Positions 1-9,119 of a stretch of 50,320 nt of DNA are shown here, piece after piece; within the stretch, counting starts at the first letter, position 1; every line of letters begins with the position of its first letter. Made by a program: the position numbers and the translations under genes. The DNA lies in NCBI GenBank assembly GCA_027081115.1, contig JALWLD010000053.1:1-50320 (forward strand). Direction: 5' to 3'. Below the pieces are notes generated by a model. That model saw only the letters and a list, made by a program, of their open reading frames with translations. It ran no database searches and was not told the origin of the DNA. The stretch comes from Sulfurovum sp. GTDB lineage: Bacteria; Campylobacterota; Campylobacteria; Campylobacterales; Sulfurovaceae.

Positions 1-711
1 CCAAACAAAGCTATTGTCGGTAAAAATGCTTTTGCCCATGAGAGTGGTATACACCAGGATGGCATGTTGAAGAACAAAGAGACCTATGAGATCATCCGTC
101 CTGAAGACATTGGTTTAGATATGGAAGACACGTTAGTCTTGGGAAAACACTCAGGACGTGCTGCATTCAAAGACAAATTGAAAAAGTTAGGATTTACTTT
201 GGACAATGAAGCCTTAAATGCATCATTTGAACGATTTAAGATTATGGCAGACAAGAAAAAAGATATCTATGATGATGACTTGAGAGCCATCGTAACCAAT
301 GAAATGTCTTCCGCACCAAAGATCTTTGAATTGATCTCTTTACAGTTAATGGACTGTTCAAACGGTGTACCTTCTGCTGCTGTGAGCATCAAAAAAGATG
401 ACAATGAGATCATTGATGCAAGTATTGGAGAGGGTACCATGGATGCCATCTTTAAAACAATTGACAGGATTTCAGGTTATGAAGGCCACTTGATGGACTA
501 TAAAGTCAAATCTGTCAGTAGAGGCAAAGATGCTTTGGCAAATGTTACGGTAAAAGTAGCCTTTAACAAAGAACCGGCCATCATTGGGCACGGTTTGAAC
601 ATCGATACGATGTTAGCCTCTGCAAGAGCCTATATTGGTGCGTTAAACAGCTACTTGAGTATGGAAGGGAAATTGAAATCACGTCATAGTGACTCATCAC
701 AGACAATCTAA
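1..711 (+). CDS. leuA: 2-isopropylmalate synthase, C-terminal part (5' end outside window)
   Basis: The frame is open from base 1 (reading [20 protein letters not shown]) to the TAA at 709-711, so about 236 C-terminal residues are visible and the start lies left of the window. LeuA condenses acetyl-CoA with 2-oxoisovalerate, the first committed step of leucine synthesis, in the cytoplasm. The HESGIHQDG motif near the left edge and the later [11 protein letters not shown] segment are diagnostic of the IPMS/homocitrate synthase family. Residues after about 110 form the C-terminal LeuA dimer domain, which binds leucine for feedback inhibition; its [10 protein letters not shown] stretch is typical. 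The gene converges on serS. Isopropylmalate versus citramalate synthase cannot be fully separated without the catalytic half, but the length and motifs favour LeuA. Confidence 0.93.
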   Translation, partial: PNKAIVGKNAFAHESGIHQDGMLKNKETYEIIRPEDIGLDMEDTLVLGKHSGRAAFKDKLKKLGFTLDNEALNASFERFKIMADKKKDIYDDDLRAIVTNEMSSAPKIFELISLQLMDCSNGVPSAAVSIKKDDNEIIDASIGEGTMDAIFKTIDRISGYEGHLMDYKVKSVSRGKDALANVTVKVAFNKEPAIIGHGLNIDTMLASARAYIGALNSYLSMEGKLKSRHSDSSQTI

Positions 712-723
712 GGATTTCATACA

Positions 724-746
724 TGTAGCCAACTTATATGGCTACA
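724..746. terminator. Short hairpin between convergent leuA and serS
   Basis: TGTAGCC (724-730) and GGCTACA (740-746) form a perfect 7-bp stem around a 9-nt loop, in the 39-bp gap between two convergent stop codons. Neither strand has a good T tract after it, so it may be a weak bidirectional terminator. Position is the main support. Confidence 0.35.
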
Positions 747-750
747 CTTC

Positions 751-1995
751 TTACATATATTTCTTCAACACTTCCGGGATCTCAATACTCCCGTCTTCAT
801 TTTGATAATTTTCCATAATAGCAACGATCGTTCTACCCACGGCAAGTGCTGAACCGTTCAAGGTATGTACCAGTCTGTTCTTCTTTCCATCTTTAAAACG
901 GATCTTTGCACGTCTTGCCTGAAAATCTCTTGTATTGGATATAGAAGAGATCTCACGGTATTTATTTTGTCCCGGTAGCCATACTTCAAGGTCTATGGTC
1001 TGGGCTGCTGAAAAACCTAAGTCTCCTCCACATAACTCTACGACTCTGTGAGGCAAGCCGAGTGCGGTTAAGATATCTGAAGCATTTTGTACCATCATCT
1101 CAAATACTTCATCTGATTTTTCAGGATGTGCAATGGCTACCATCTCCACTTTATCAAACTGGTGCTGTCTTATCATACCACGTGTATCACGTCCCGCAGA
1201 TCCTGCCTCTTTTCTAAAACATGGGGTATACCCTGTCATCAGTACAGGTAACTCTTTTTCAGAAAGGATCTCATCATTATACATATTGGTCAATGGCACT
1301 TCAGCAGTGGGGATAAGATAAAGATCTTCTCCATCAATCTTAAAGAGGTCCTCTTCAAACTTTGGAAGTTGTCCTGTCCCCTGTAACATCTTGGCATTGT
1401 TCATAAATGGGACACAGAGCTCTTCAAAGCCTTTGGTTGCATTTGTATCCAAGAAGAAGTTGATCAGCGCTCTTTCCAGTCTTGCAGCCTCTCCCCGGAG
1501 TACAGAGAAACGACTCTTCGCCAGTTTTACGCCTCGTTCGAAGTCTATCCAACCATTTTCTTCTGCCAAAGCCCAGTGCTCTTTGGGTGTAAAAGCAAAA
1601 GTTCTTGGCTCCAAGACTTTTTGAAGTTCAACATTCTCCTCTTCATCTTTCCCTTCAGGAACAGAATCATCAGGAAAATTTGGCATAGCCAATGCCACTT
1701 CATAGAGTGCTTCTTCTGCCTCTCTTGCTTGCTCCTGTAGCGGGAGCATTGCTTCTTTGTTTGCATCTACTTTGGCTTTAAGTTCAGTAATGTCTCTCTT
1801 TTCACGCATATACTGCCCAAAAAGTTTAGACATACTGTTCTGCTCGGCTTTTGCAGACTCTAACTTTATATTGGCCTCTTTAAGTGACATAAAAAGTGTT
1901 TGAAGGTTTTCAAGTGTAGCAGTCTCTACACCTTTTTTCTGAAGTTTGGTACTTGCTTCATCAAAATTATTTTGGAGATATTTTAAGTCTATCAT
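751..1995 (-). CDS. serS: Seryl-tRNA synthetase
   Basis: Class II aminoacyl-tRNA synthetase charging tRNA-Ser (and tRNA-Sec where present). The 414 aa match the usual length. Residues about 10-100 are the N-terminal helical arm (charged coiled coil) that grips the tRNA. The catalytic domain shows TAEVPLT (230-236), motif 2 with [14 protein letters not shown] (260-273), and motif 3 with [10 protein letters not shown] (380-389). The ATG at 1995 has a weak upstream AGGT; translation of the arm begins normally there (MIDLKYLQ). It is convergent with leuA and downstream of the lipoprotein gene on the same strand, but has its own -10 box at 2029-2034. Nothing is unusual in the protein. Confidence 0.97.
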   Translation of the reverse strand: MIDLKYLQNNFDEASTKLQKKGVETATLENLQTLFMSLKEANIKLESAKAEQNSMSKLFGQYMREKRDITELKAKVDANKEAMLPLQEQAREAEEALYEVALAMPNFPDDSVPEGKDEEENVELQKVLEPRTFAFTPKEHWALAEENGWIDFERGVKLAKSRFSVLRGEAARLERALINFFLDTNATKGFEELCVPFMNNAKMLQGTGQLPKFEEDLFKIDGEDLYLIPTAEVPLTNMYNDEILSEKELPVLMTGYTPCFRKEAGSAGRDTRGMIRQHQFDKVEMVAIAHPEKSDEVFEMMVQNASDILTALGLPHRVVELCGGDLGFSAAQTIDLEVWLPGQNKYREISSISNTRDFQARRAKIRFKDGKKNRLVHTLNGSALAVGRTIVAIMENYQNEDGSIEIPEVLKKYM

Positions 1996-2028
1996 GGGTT
2001 TTACCTAAGATTGGAATATGTTTATGGA

Positions 2029-2034
2029 ATTATA
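2029..2034 (-). promoter_or_regulatory. Probable serS -10 box
   Basis: Minus-strand TATAAT lies 34 nt upstream of the serS ATG, leaving a leader of roughly 27 nt. No good -35 box is seen 17 bases further upstream, which is common for sigma-70 promoters in Campylobacterota. Confidence 0.4.
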
Positions 2035-2064
2035 GTAGAAAAAGGGGAAAGGATTGATTAGTTA

Positions 2065-2086
2065 TTCATAGGGAAATCCCTATGAA
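2065..2086 (-). terminator. Hairpin just after the lipoprotein gene
   Basis: TTCATAGGGA (2065-2074) pairs perfectly with TCCCTATGAA (2077-2086), a 10-bp stem with a minimal loop, 5 nt past the stop at 2092. On the minus strand the stem is followed by TAACTAATC, not a run of T, so termination may be partial or the stem may mainly protect the mRNA end. Confidence 0.45.
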
Positions 2087-2091
2087 CTCTT

Positions 2092-4284
2092 TTATGGGTA
2101 GGTCACTCCACTAAATTCAGTACCTACGGCAATACCATCTAAAGTAATAGTACAATCTTGAGTTGTACTATTTGTCACTTTTAGTCGTACAAAAGAGGTT
2201 TCAAGACGGCAATCTCTTGCATCATACTCAAAATTTCCTATCTCTTCACCTGGATCAGATTGCAAAGCAGTACATGCTCCAACCACACTAAATCCAAAGT
2301 GACCGTTTCTATACCACTCCGGTGCGTTTTCATGACGTATATTAAATCTATAATAAGCCGTTGTACCTGGACTCAAACTATATGAATCTGTTGTAATTAA
2401 GCCATTTCCTCGTAGTGTATGTTTCTTAGCTTCTCCTATACGTCCTATTGTATTGGTATCAGCTTGTAGACCTGTTGTATTTACCCATACCATAATATCT
2501 TTTCCTGTTAAATGGTAATCATAGGCAAACTCAATCAGTGCATATCCGTTTGCATCCACTATATAGTTAGTTGAGCTCATTGTTCCAACATATTCCGTAC
2601 CATCCGTTTTACAAAGGTCTTGCCTATTGTTGTGTCCCACAGCATAGTAAAGATCTGGTCGTTCAGCTCCAAAATAATCATCTTGCAGTGTTAATGCACT
2701 ATTGTTTAATTGCGTAATATCCCATTTCCCTAAAGCTTCATAAACAAAGCCTGTACCAAATACTACCAGTTTATCATTTGAGTAGTCAACATAGTTAAAT
2801 ACTGGGCTGCCTGCATCAAAAAGTGTTTTATTATTTGCATCAGGAGCTGCCAATGTTCCATGTGTATCATTTAAACCATGCCACAATCTAGGAGAAGAAG
2901 TGGTTCTTGTTCCTGTGGCATCACTGCCATCCACTGCATACTCAACCATTGCACCTGTTGAAATAGATGGATTCGTATTAACTTTATTTCCATATTGATC
3001 TGTTAGCGTGACTACAAATTTTTCAATATATTTTGCTACCGTACTATTCTGTTCTACACCTGCATAAGAGATACTCATGGCAGTTGGGGGTCCGGAAAGT
3101 ACCACAACATTCATAACAGTAATTAATTGTTGAGCAGCACCTGTACTATCTACAAAGTCTACAATGATCTCAATAGGCAATAGCCCTGATGACGTGTATG
3201 TCTTAATATCAAATGACTTATTATTTATAGCATCTGCACCACTAAAGACAAGTTGATTTACATCTGTACCAGTAGTAGAATCAAACAGTTTTCCAACTAA
3301 AGTATTCTGTGAGGTAATAGTTATATTGGTAATATCTGCATCTACTACATCAGTATCCTGATCATCTTTCAAAGAAAGTGTAAATGCCTTCTGATCACTT
3401 AATCCAATGGTTTGTGTACCATCACTGCTTAGCGTTGTTAATGTATATGATGCAGGTGTATACCCTCCACCACTTACATCATAGGTTGTTGTGATTGTTG
3501 TTTTGTTGGTTGGATTATCAACATGGTAGAACTCAAAAATTGCACCGGTATCTCCACTTCCTACAAGTGCATCAAGGTCTTGAGGTCCAGTATAGTTAAA
3601 TACTGCTTTTCCTGTAAGATCTACAGTAGCATTGTACTCTGTAAAACTACCGACATCTACACCGGAGACCACTTTACTTGGTAAAATTACTTTTATTGTT
3701 CCACTTGTATAAGGTGTACTTGTTCCCTCTTCAAAGACCTTTATTTCCCATTGGAGGTTTTGATTGTTTTCTCTTAAAGTATAACTACTTGTTGGTGCCA
3801 CAACAATAGGTATGGCTGTACCTGGCACAGTTGAAGTTGTTTTATCGAACTGTATGGTTAGAAGCATCGTTGTACCATTTTCAAGCAATGTCAGTGCCAG
3901 AGTAGTTTGTAGATTGTCAACAGCAGCAATATCATGCGGTCCTTTATAGCTGAACAGTGCATGTCCACTTGCATCTGACTGAGCAATTGATGCACTGATA
4001 ATCGAACCGTACTGTACACCATTCACTGCTGTGATACTTACTTCTTTCCCACTGACTCCGACACCGTCTGCATCAAGAACATCTACAGAGATCACAAGTG
4101 TCTCATCAGCTTCATGCACAACAAGCGGTGTAGTAAGATTTGCCAATTTAAATTCAGATGTTGCAGGAGGAGTAGTACCTGGAGTAGTACCCACAACTGG
4201 ATCTTCTACTGTGTTACTACCACAGCCTGCCATCATCAAGGTTACTGACAATGCCAATAAAACCTTTATAATATTTTTTTTCAT
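2092..4284 (-). CDS. Large Ig-like-repeat lipoprotein of unknown function
   Basis: 730 aa. The first 20 residues are a lipoprotein signal peptide ending in MMAG before Cys21, so the protein should be lipidated and membrane-anchored; a Pro/Thr/Gly-rich linker (about 23-43) follows. The rest is Thr/Ser/Asp/Val-rich and reads as a chain of bacterial Ig-like (Big_1/invasin-type) beta-sandwiches. Two repeats share a G-x-A-x-F-x-Y-x-G-P-x-D signature near residues 107-119 and 230-242. The last ~250 residues diverge from this pattern and hold four cysteines, which could form disulfides. A good AAGGA ribosome site precedes the ATG. It starts 12 nt after the stop of a small beta-barrel gene, so the two are almost certainly co-transcribed. 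The role is unknown; surface display, adhesion or stalk-like structure is inference. Confidence 0.8.
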   Translation of the reverse strand: MKKNIIKVLLALSVTLMMAGCGSNTVEDPVVGTTPGTTPPATSEFKLANLTTPLVVHEADETLVISVDVLDADGVGVSGKEVSITAVNGVQYGSIISASIAQSDASGHALFSYKGPHDIAAVDNLQTTLALTLLENGTTMLLTIQFDKTTSTVPGTAIPIVVAPTSSYTLRENNQNLQWEIKVFEEGTSTPYTSGTIKVILPSKVVSGVDVGSFTEYNATVDLTGKAVFNYTGPQDLDALVGSGDTGAIFEFYHVDNPTNKTTITTTYDVSGGGYTPASYTLTTLSSDGTQTIGLSDQKAFTLSLKDDQDTDVVDADITNITITSQNTLVGKLFDSTTGTDVNQLVFSGADAINNKSFDIKTYTSSGLLPIEIIVDFVDSTGAAQQLITVMNVVVLSGPPTAMSISYAGVEQNSTVAKYIEKFVVTLTDQYGNKVNTNPSISTGAMVEYAVDGSDATGTRTTSSPRLWHGLNDTHGTLAAPDANNKTLFDAGSPVFNYVDYSNDKLVVFGTGFVYEALGKWDITQLNNSALTLQDDYFGAERPDLYYAVGHNNRQDLCKTDGTEYVGTMSSTNYIVDANGYALIEFAYDYHLTGKDIMVWVNTTGLQADTNTIGRIGEAKKHTLRGNGLITTDSYSLSPGTTAYYRFNIRHENAPEWYRNGHFGFSVVGACTALQSDPGEEIGNFEYDARDCRLETSFVRLKVTNSTTQDCTITLDGIAVGTEFSGVTYP

Positions 4285-4296
4285 TCTTCTTCCTTA

Positions 4297-4866
4297 TTAA
4301 TAGAGGTAGTTAAATCCAAATACAAATGAGCCAACATGGTCTAACGGGTTATCAATTTCATCACCCACTGTCAGTTGATATCTGTACGAGAGATCCAAAT
4401 CAATCTTTTCAGCAACAGAAACAATTACTCCTACTTGACCACCATAAATAAAATCACTATTGTCTATCAATGTTGATTCATATCTTGCATATCCACCGTT
4501 AATACCGATAAATGGTTTAACAGCCATACCACCAGAAAGATCTGCATTCACGATAAAATAGTCTAATGAAAGAAGCCCCTGCTGTACCGTTTGGTCATAA
4601 TCACCATTAGTATAATAATGAAATGACAGTGTTGTTCTGTATGATTCATTTTGTGCACCAAGACGTACACCATATGAAATATCGGAACTACTATAAAGTG
4701 CATCATAACTTAAAGGGTTCAAAGGATCTAAAAATACACCCCCCTGCACTTCCGAATAACCAATCTCCAGCCCTAAAAACGGCTTACTTCTAGTAATATC
4801 ATCCCTTGCATAAAGTGTACTTCCCAATGCTGTACACAACAGCGCTACTGCTACCTTTTTCATCAT
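4297..4866 (-). CDS. Small outer-membrane beta-barrel protein
   Basis: 189 aa from the preferred ATG at 4866, where AAGGAG sits 6 nt upstream; the frame runs open to 4899 but those extra 11 residues lack a ribosome site and would bury the signal peptide. MMKKVAVALLCTALGSTLYA is a clear Sec signal peptide. The mature part alternates hydrophobic and polar residues with many aromatics and ends in FGFNYLY, an aromatic C-terminus like that recognised by the BAM complex, so an 8-stranded barrel of the OmpA/Opa type is likely. It is the first gene of a pair with the Ig-like lipoprotein (12-nt gap). The family cannot be named from sequence alone; a partner or docking role for the lipoprotein is inference. 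Confidence 0.75.
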   Translation of the reverse strand: MMKKVAVALLCTALGSTLYARDDITRSKPFLGLEIGYSEVQGGVFLDPLNPLSYDALYSSSDISYGVRLGAQNESYRTTLSFHYYTNGDYDQTVQQGLLSLDYFIVNADLSGGMAVKPFIGINGGYARYESTLIDNSDFIYGGQVGVIVSVAEKIDLDLSYRYQLTVGDEIDNPLDHVGSFVFGFNYLY

Positions 4867-4914
4867 GTTAAACTCCTTGTCCTTGTTTAAAATATACATT
4901 TAAAAAAATGCTCG

Positions 4915-4969
4915 TGATATAAGGATATCATACATTTATATTTTTTAAGATTAAATATTTCGAAATATT
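4915..4969 (-). promoter_or_regulatory. Two dyads upstream of the barrel/lipoprotein unit
   Basis: TGATAT-AAGG-ATATCA (4915-4930) and a perfect 16-bp palindrome AATATTTCGAAATATT (4954-4969) lie upstream of the barrel gene. A minus-strand -10-like TATGAT at 4927-4932 overlaps the first dyad, and the second sits near the -35 position (only a poor TTTAAT there). This layout suits a regulated promoter with operator half-sites, but the DNA is very AT-rich. The remainder of the 248-bp gap between the barrel gene and the tRNA shows no gene. Confidence 0.4.
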
Positions 4970-5114
4970 AGTAGATTTTATAAAAATGTATTTAGAAATA
5001 GGAGATTGATAAATTTGTATTATAGTAAAAATAATTTTTTATTACATATTAAAAGTATAGCGCTATTTTTGATCAAATATTTTGATGATTTAATTTTTAG
5101 GATATTTTAAATAG

Positions 5115-5191
5115 TGGTAGCAAGACGGGAACTCGAATCCCGGACCTCCGCCTTATGAGAGCAGCGCTCTAACCAACTGAGCTATCTTGCC
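5115..5191 (-). tRNA. tRNA-Met (anticodon CAT), CCA encoded
   Basis: The minus strand folds into a full cloverleaf: acceptor GGCAAGA/TCTTGCT, D arm with AGTTGG, anticodon loop CTCATAA, variable AGGTC, T arm CGGGA-TTCGAGT-TCCCG, discriminator A, and encoded CCA at 5115-5117. CAT could belong to elongator Met, initiator Met or lysidine-modified Ile2. The 1-72 pair is G-U and there is no GGG/CCC anticodon-stem set, which argues against initiator. The overall resemblance is to elongator Met. The anticodon stem has two G-U pairs. Confidence 0.9.
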
Positions 5192-5209
5192 ACTAATGAA
5201 GAGGCTGGA

Positions 5210-5238
5210 ATTTTAGCTAAAGTTACCTTTATTGTCAA
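5210..5238 (-). promoter_or_regulatory. Consensus sigma-70 promoter for tRNA-Met
   Basis: On the minus strand TTGACA (5233-5238) and TAAAAT (5210-5215) are separated by exactly 17 bases, 19 bases before the tRNA 5' end. A perfect -35 box is unusual for this window and fits a stable RNA gene. Confidence 0.8.
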
Positions 5239-5288
5239 TAGTTTTTAGAAAAAATTAAAAAAAAAGGTCTTTTTTCATTAAAAAAATA

Positions 5289-5315
5289 ATACTTTAGTCA
5301 TATTGGCTAAAGTAT
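5289..5315 (+). promoter_or_regulatory. 9-N9-9 perfect inverted repeat upstream of groES (candidate operator)
   Basis: ATACTTTAG (5289-5297) and CTAAAGTAT (5307-5315) are exact reverse complements separated by 9 bases, ending 23 bases before the groES -35 box. The geometry equals the HrcA operator CIRCE (9-bp arms, 9-bp spacer) but the arm sequence differs from TTAGCACTC/GAGTGCTAA. A terminator reading is unlikely because no upstream gene points toward it. A heat-shock repressor site is inferred from position and geometry. Confidence 0.5.
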
Positions 5316-5338
5316 ATTAAATAATTTAAAACAACCTA

Positions 5339-5367
5339 TTGACATTTTAATAAAAAATCACTACAAT
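5339..5367 (+). promoter_or_regulatory. Consensus sigma-70 promoter for groES-groEL
   Basis: TTGACA (5339-5344), 17-bp spacer, TACAAT (5362-5367). The predicted transcript start leaves a leader of about 30 nt, with AAGGAG at 5394-5399 six bases before the groES ATG. The promoter looks like the housekeeping sigma type, so heat control would have to come from a repressor. Confidence 0.8.
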
Positions 5368-5405
5368 GCATTCACAAAAAATTAACTATATTAAAGGAGC
5401 TGAAT

Positions 5406-5672
5406 ATGGCATTTATACCATTGGCAAATCGTGTTCTGGTTGAACGTGAAGAGCAAACAAATACAACTGCATCAGGTATTATCATTCCTGATACAGCTAA
5501 AGAGAAGCCTCTACAGGGGAAAGTGGTCGCAGTAGGACCTGAAGCAAAAGAAGATGGTATCTCAGAAGGAGATACTGTTGTTTTTGCAGATTTCTCAGGT
5601 ATGGAAATTACAATAGAAGGTTCTGACTACCTTATATTGTTAAGTAAAGAAGTCCTCGGACTTATAAAATAA
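5406..5672 (+). CDS. groES: Co-chaperonin GroES (Hsp10)
   Basis: 88 aa, slightly shorter than the usual 94-97. It forms the heptameric lid that caps GroEL during ATP-driven protein folding in the cytoplasm. The N-terminal [10 protein letters not shown] strand and the mobile loop around residues 16-34 (ASGIIIPD within it) are family hallmarks; the GKVVAVGP strand follows. AAGGAG with ideal spacing supports the ATG. It is the first gene of a two-gene operon, 17 bases before groEL, with its own consensus promoter and the 9-N9-9 dyad upstream. Confidence 0.97.
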   Translation: MAFIPLANRVLVEREEQTNTTASGIIIPDTAKEKPLQGKVVAVGPEAKEDGISEGDTVVFADFSGMEITIEGSDYLILLSKEVLGLIK

Positions 5673-5689
5673 TCGTAAAGGAGCATTAA

Positions 5690-7316
<1,627 letters not shown>

Positions 7317-7318
<2 letters not shown>

Positions 7319-7346
7319 AAAGAAGAAGCTTAAGCTTCTTCTTTTT
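7317..7346. terminator. Bidirectional terminator shared by groEL and the EAL gene
   Basis: A perfect 15+15 palindrome: AAAAAGAAGAAGCTT (7317-7331) followed by its exact complement (7332-7346). Both strands read a stem ending in a T run, so it can terminate groEL and the convergent EAL gene that stops at 7350. Confidence 0.85.
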
Positions 7347-7349
7347 ACA

Positions 7350-9104
7350 CTACCTCAACAACTCCTGAAATTCAAATACAGGTAATGGTCTTGAGAAAAG
7401 ATATCCTTGTGCGTGATCACAGCCTAAACCATGCAATACGGAAGACTCTTTTGACGTCTCAACACCCTCTGCAACTACTTCGTATCCAAGTGTATGTGCC
7501 ATATTGATAATCGCTTTTACTGCCATTTGGTGGTCAAGATTCGATGTAAGGTCAAAAATGAGTGAGCGATCGATTTTCAACATGGAGATTGGTAAAGTCT
7601 GCAAAGCCTTTAAAGAAGAATAACCTACTCCAAAATGATCCAGAGACATGGAGAGTCCCAACTCTTTAAATAGGTTAAAGTCCATATTGGTCTTTTCAAT
7701 ATTACGCATAGCATCTTCTTCAGTAATATCCAAATTGAAATCTAAAGGATCTACCCCGTACTCTTCAAACAGTGTATCTATCTTTTTAATCAATTGATCC
7801 ACTTCCATTTCACGTAAAGAGAGATTGAGCGTAATTTTAAATTTTTTAAATCCAAGTTCATCCCAACGTTTACGCTGTTTCATCGCTTCTCTAAAGGCAT
7901 ACTCACCAATATCAACAATACGACCTGTTTTCTCTGCCACTTCCAAAAATTTATCTGGAGCTACTAAACCATACTTTGGATGATTCCAACGTATGAGTGC
8001 CTCTGCACCGATCATATCTTCACTTTTTAAACTAAATATAGGTTGATAGTGAAGTAAAAATTCATCATTCTTCAGGCCATTACTGATCTCTTCATTCATA
8101 TTCACTTCATCTTTATGAATTACCTGAGTCTCTGAACTAAAGAGTTCAATATTGGAAACAGAATCTTTTTGTGCATTGTCTAGTGCTATATACACGTGAT
8201 TAATAAGCTTTGTAGCATTTTCACCATGTTCGGGGTATCGTGCGATTCCTAAAGAGACGGTTAGTCTACTGGCAATATCTGACTTATAGTAATTGTTAAT
8301 ATCTACAATCAATTTCCTAGCTATTTTTCTAGCTATCTCATCACTGTCTACATGTTTTAGGAGCAGTAGAAACTTATCACAATCCATTCTGTATATTTTT
8401 CGGTTCTCATCCGGGTTTTCCTGAAAATATGTTGACATCTTTTTTAAAACCTGGTTTGTATAAGCTTGTCCCAGGGTTATTTGTATATCGGAAAAGTGAT
8501 CTATCCCCAATAAAAACAGTGCAAAGCTTTCTGATTTACGTTGACTCTCTATAACCATCGCATTGATTTCCGACAAAGAAGAGAATTGACTAGGCAGCCC
8601 TGTTAAAAAATCTACTTTTCCATCAAGCTTCTGAGATTGGGTAACAGCATTTTTATTGATGTCCACTACACAAGTAATGCTATGGTTAATATTCCATTCA
8701 TTCTTATCGATATAGATATTGACCTTTGTTTTTTTCTCTCCTACAATAAGTAACGCATCATTAAAAGTAAAACTACCTTCTGACATCTGTGATTTTTTCT
8801 CTATGGCTTCAAAAAATTCAATAGGTTCTGCACTACTGACTTTTAAACTAACGCTCTGTGTAAAACCGTATACTTTACCCTCCTTTCCCAATGAAAAAAG
8901 ATCTCTAGCGGCTTTATTGGCAAACTCAACCTCATGCTCCTTGCCAAAAACCACCATCGCTTCACTTTGATACTCTTTCTCTCTTTTAAAAAACTTTAAC
9001 TCATTTTCAAGTTCTTTAAACTCTTTACGTGATATTGCCTTCACAGCAAAAAATGTCACAATGATTGCCAATACACATATCACAGCTACTATTGTTATAT
9101 CCAT
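7350..9104 (-). CDS. Membrane-anchored GGDEF-EAL protein with degenerate active sites
   Basis: 584 aa. One N-terminal membrane helix (about 3-23), a PAS-like sensor region (about 40-150), a GGDEF-like domain (about 165-325) and an EAL domain (about 335-584). The family makes (GGDEF) or degrades (EAL) cyclic di-GMP at the inner membrane. The GGDEF signature is replaced by MDCDKF (240-245), so cyclase activity is very unlikely. The EAL domain keeps EAL (368-370), Asn427, Glu462, Lys510 and Glu546, but the metal-binding pair that normally reads DD is D489-H490 (LDHFGVG). It may therefore be a weak phosphodiesterase or a c-di-GMP receptor. It lies 15 nt downstream of a closely similar paralogue, suggesting tandem duplication and co-transcription. 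Convergent with groEL. Confidence 0.9.
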   Translation of the reverse strand: MDITIVAVICVLAIIVTFFAVKAISRKEFKELENELKFFKREKEYQSEAMVVFGKEHEVEFANKAARDLFSLGKEGKVYGFTQSVSLKVSSAEPIEFFEAIEKKSQMSEGSFTFNDALLIVGEKKTKVNIYIDKNEWNINHSITCVVDINKNAVTQSQKLDGKVDFLTGLPSQFSSLSEINAMVIESQRKSESFALFLLGIDHFSDIQITLGQAYTNQVLKKMSTYFQENPDENRKIYRMDCDKFLLLLKHVDSDEIARKIARKLIVDINNYYKSDIASRLTVSLGIARYPEHGENATKLINHVYIALDNAQKDSVSNIELFSSETQVIHKDEVNMNEEISNGLKNDEFLLHYQPIFSLKSEDMIGAEALIRWNHPKYGLVAPDKFLEVAEKTGRIVDIGEYAFREAMKQRKRWDELGFKKFKITLNLSLREMEVDQLIKKIDTLFEEYGVDPLDFNLDITEEDAMRNIEKTNMDFNLFKELGLSMSLDHFGVGYSSLKALQTLPISMLKIDRSLIFDLTSNLDHQMAVKAIINMAHTLGYEVVAEGVETSKESSVLHGLGCDHAQGYLFSRPLPVFEFQELLR

Positions 9105-9119
9105 ACGTCTTCCCTTCTT

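Noticed and set aside
5289-5315. Rho-independent terminator reading of the groES-upstream dyad
   Set aside because: On the minus strand a T run follows it, but no minus-strand gene ends there; the stem has only two G-C pairs.
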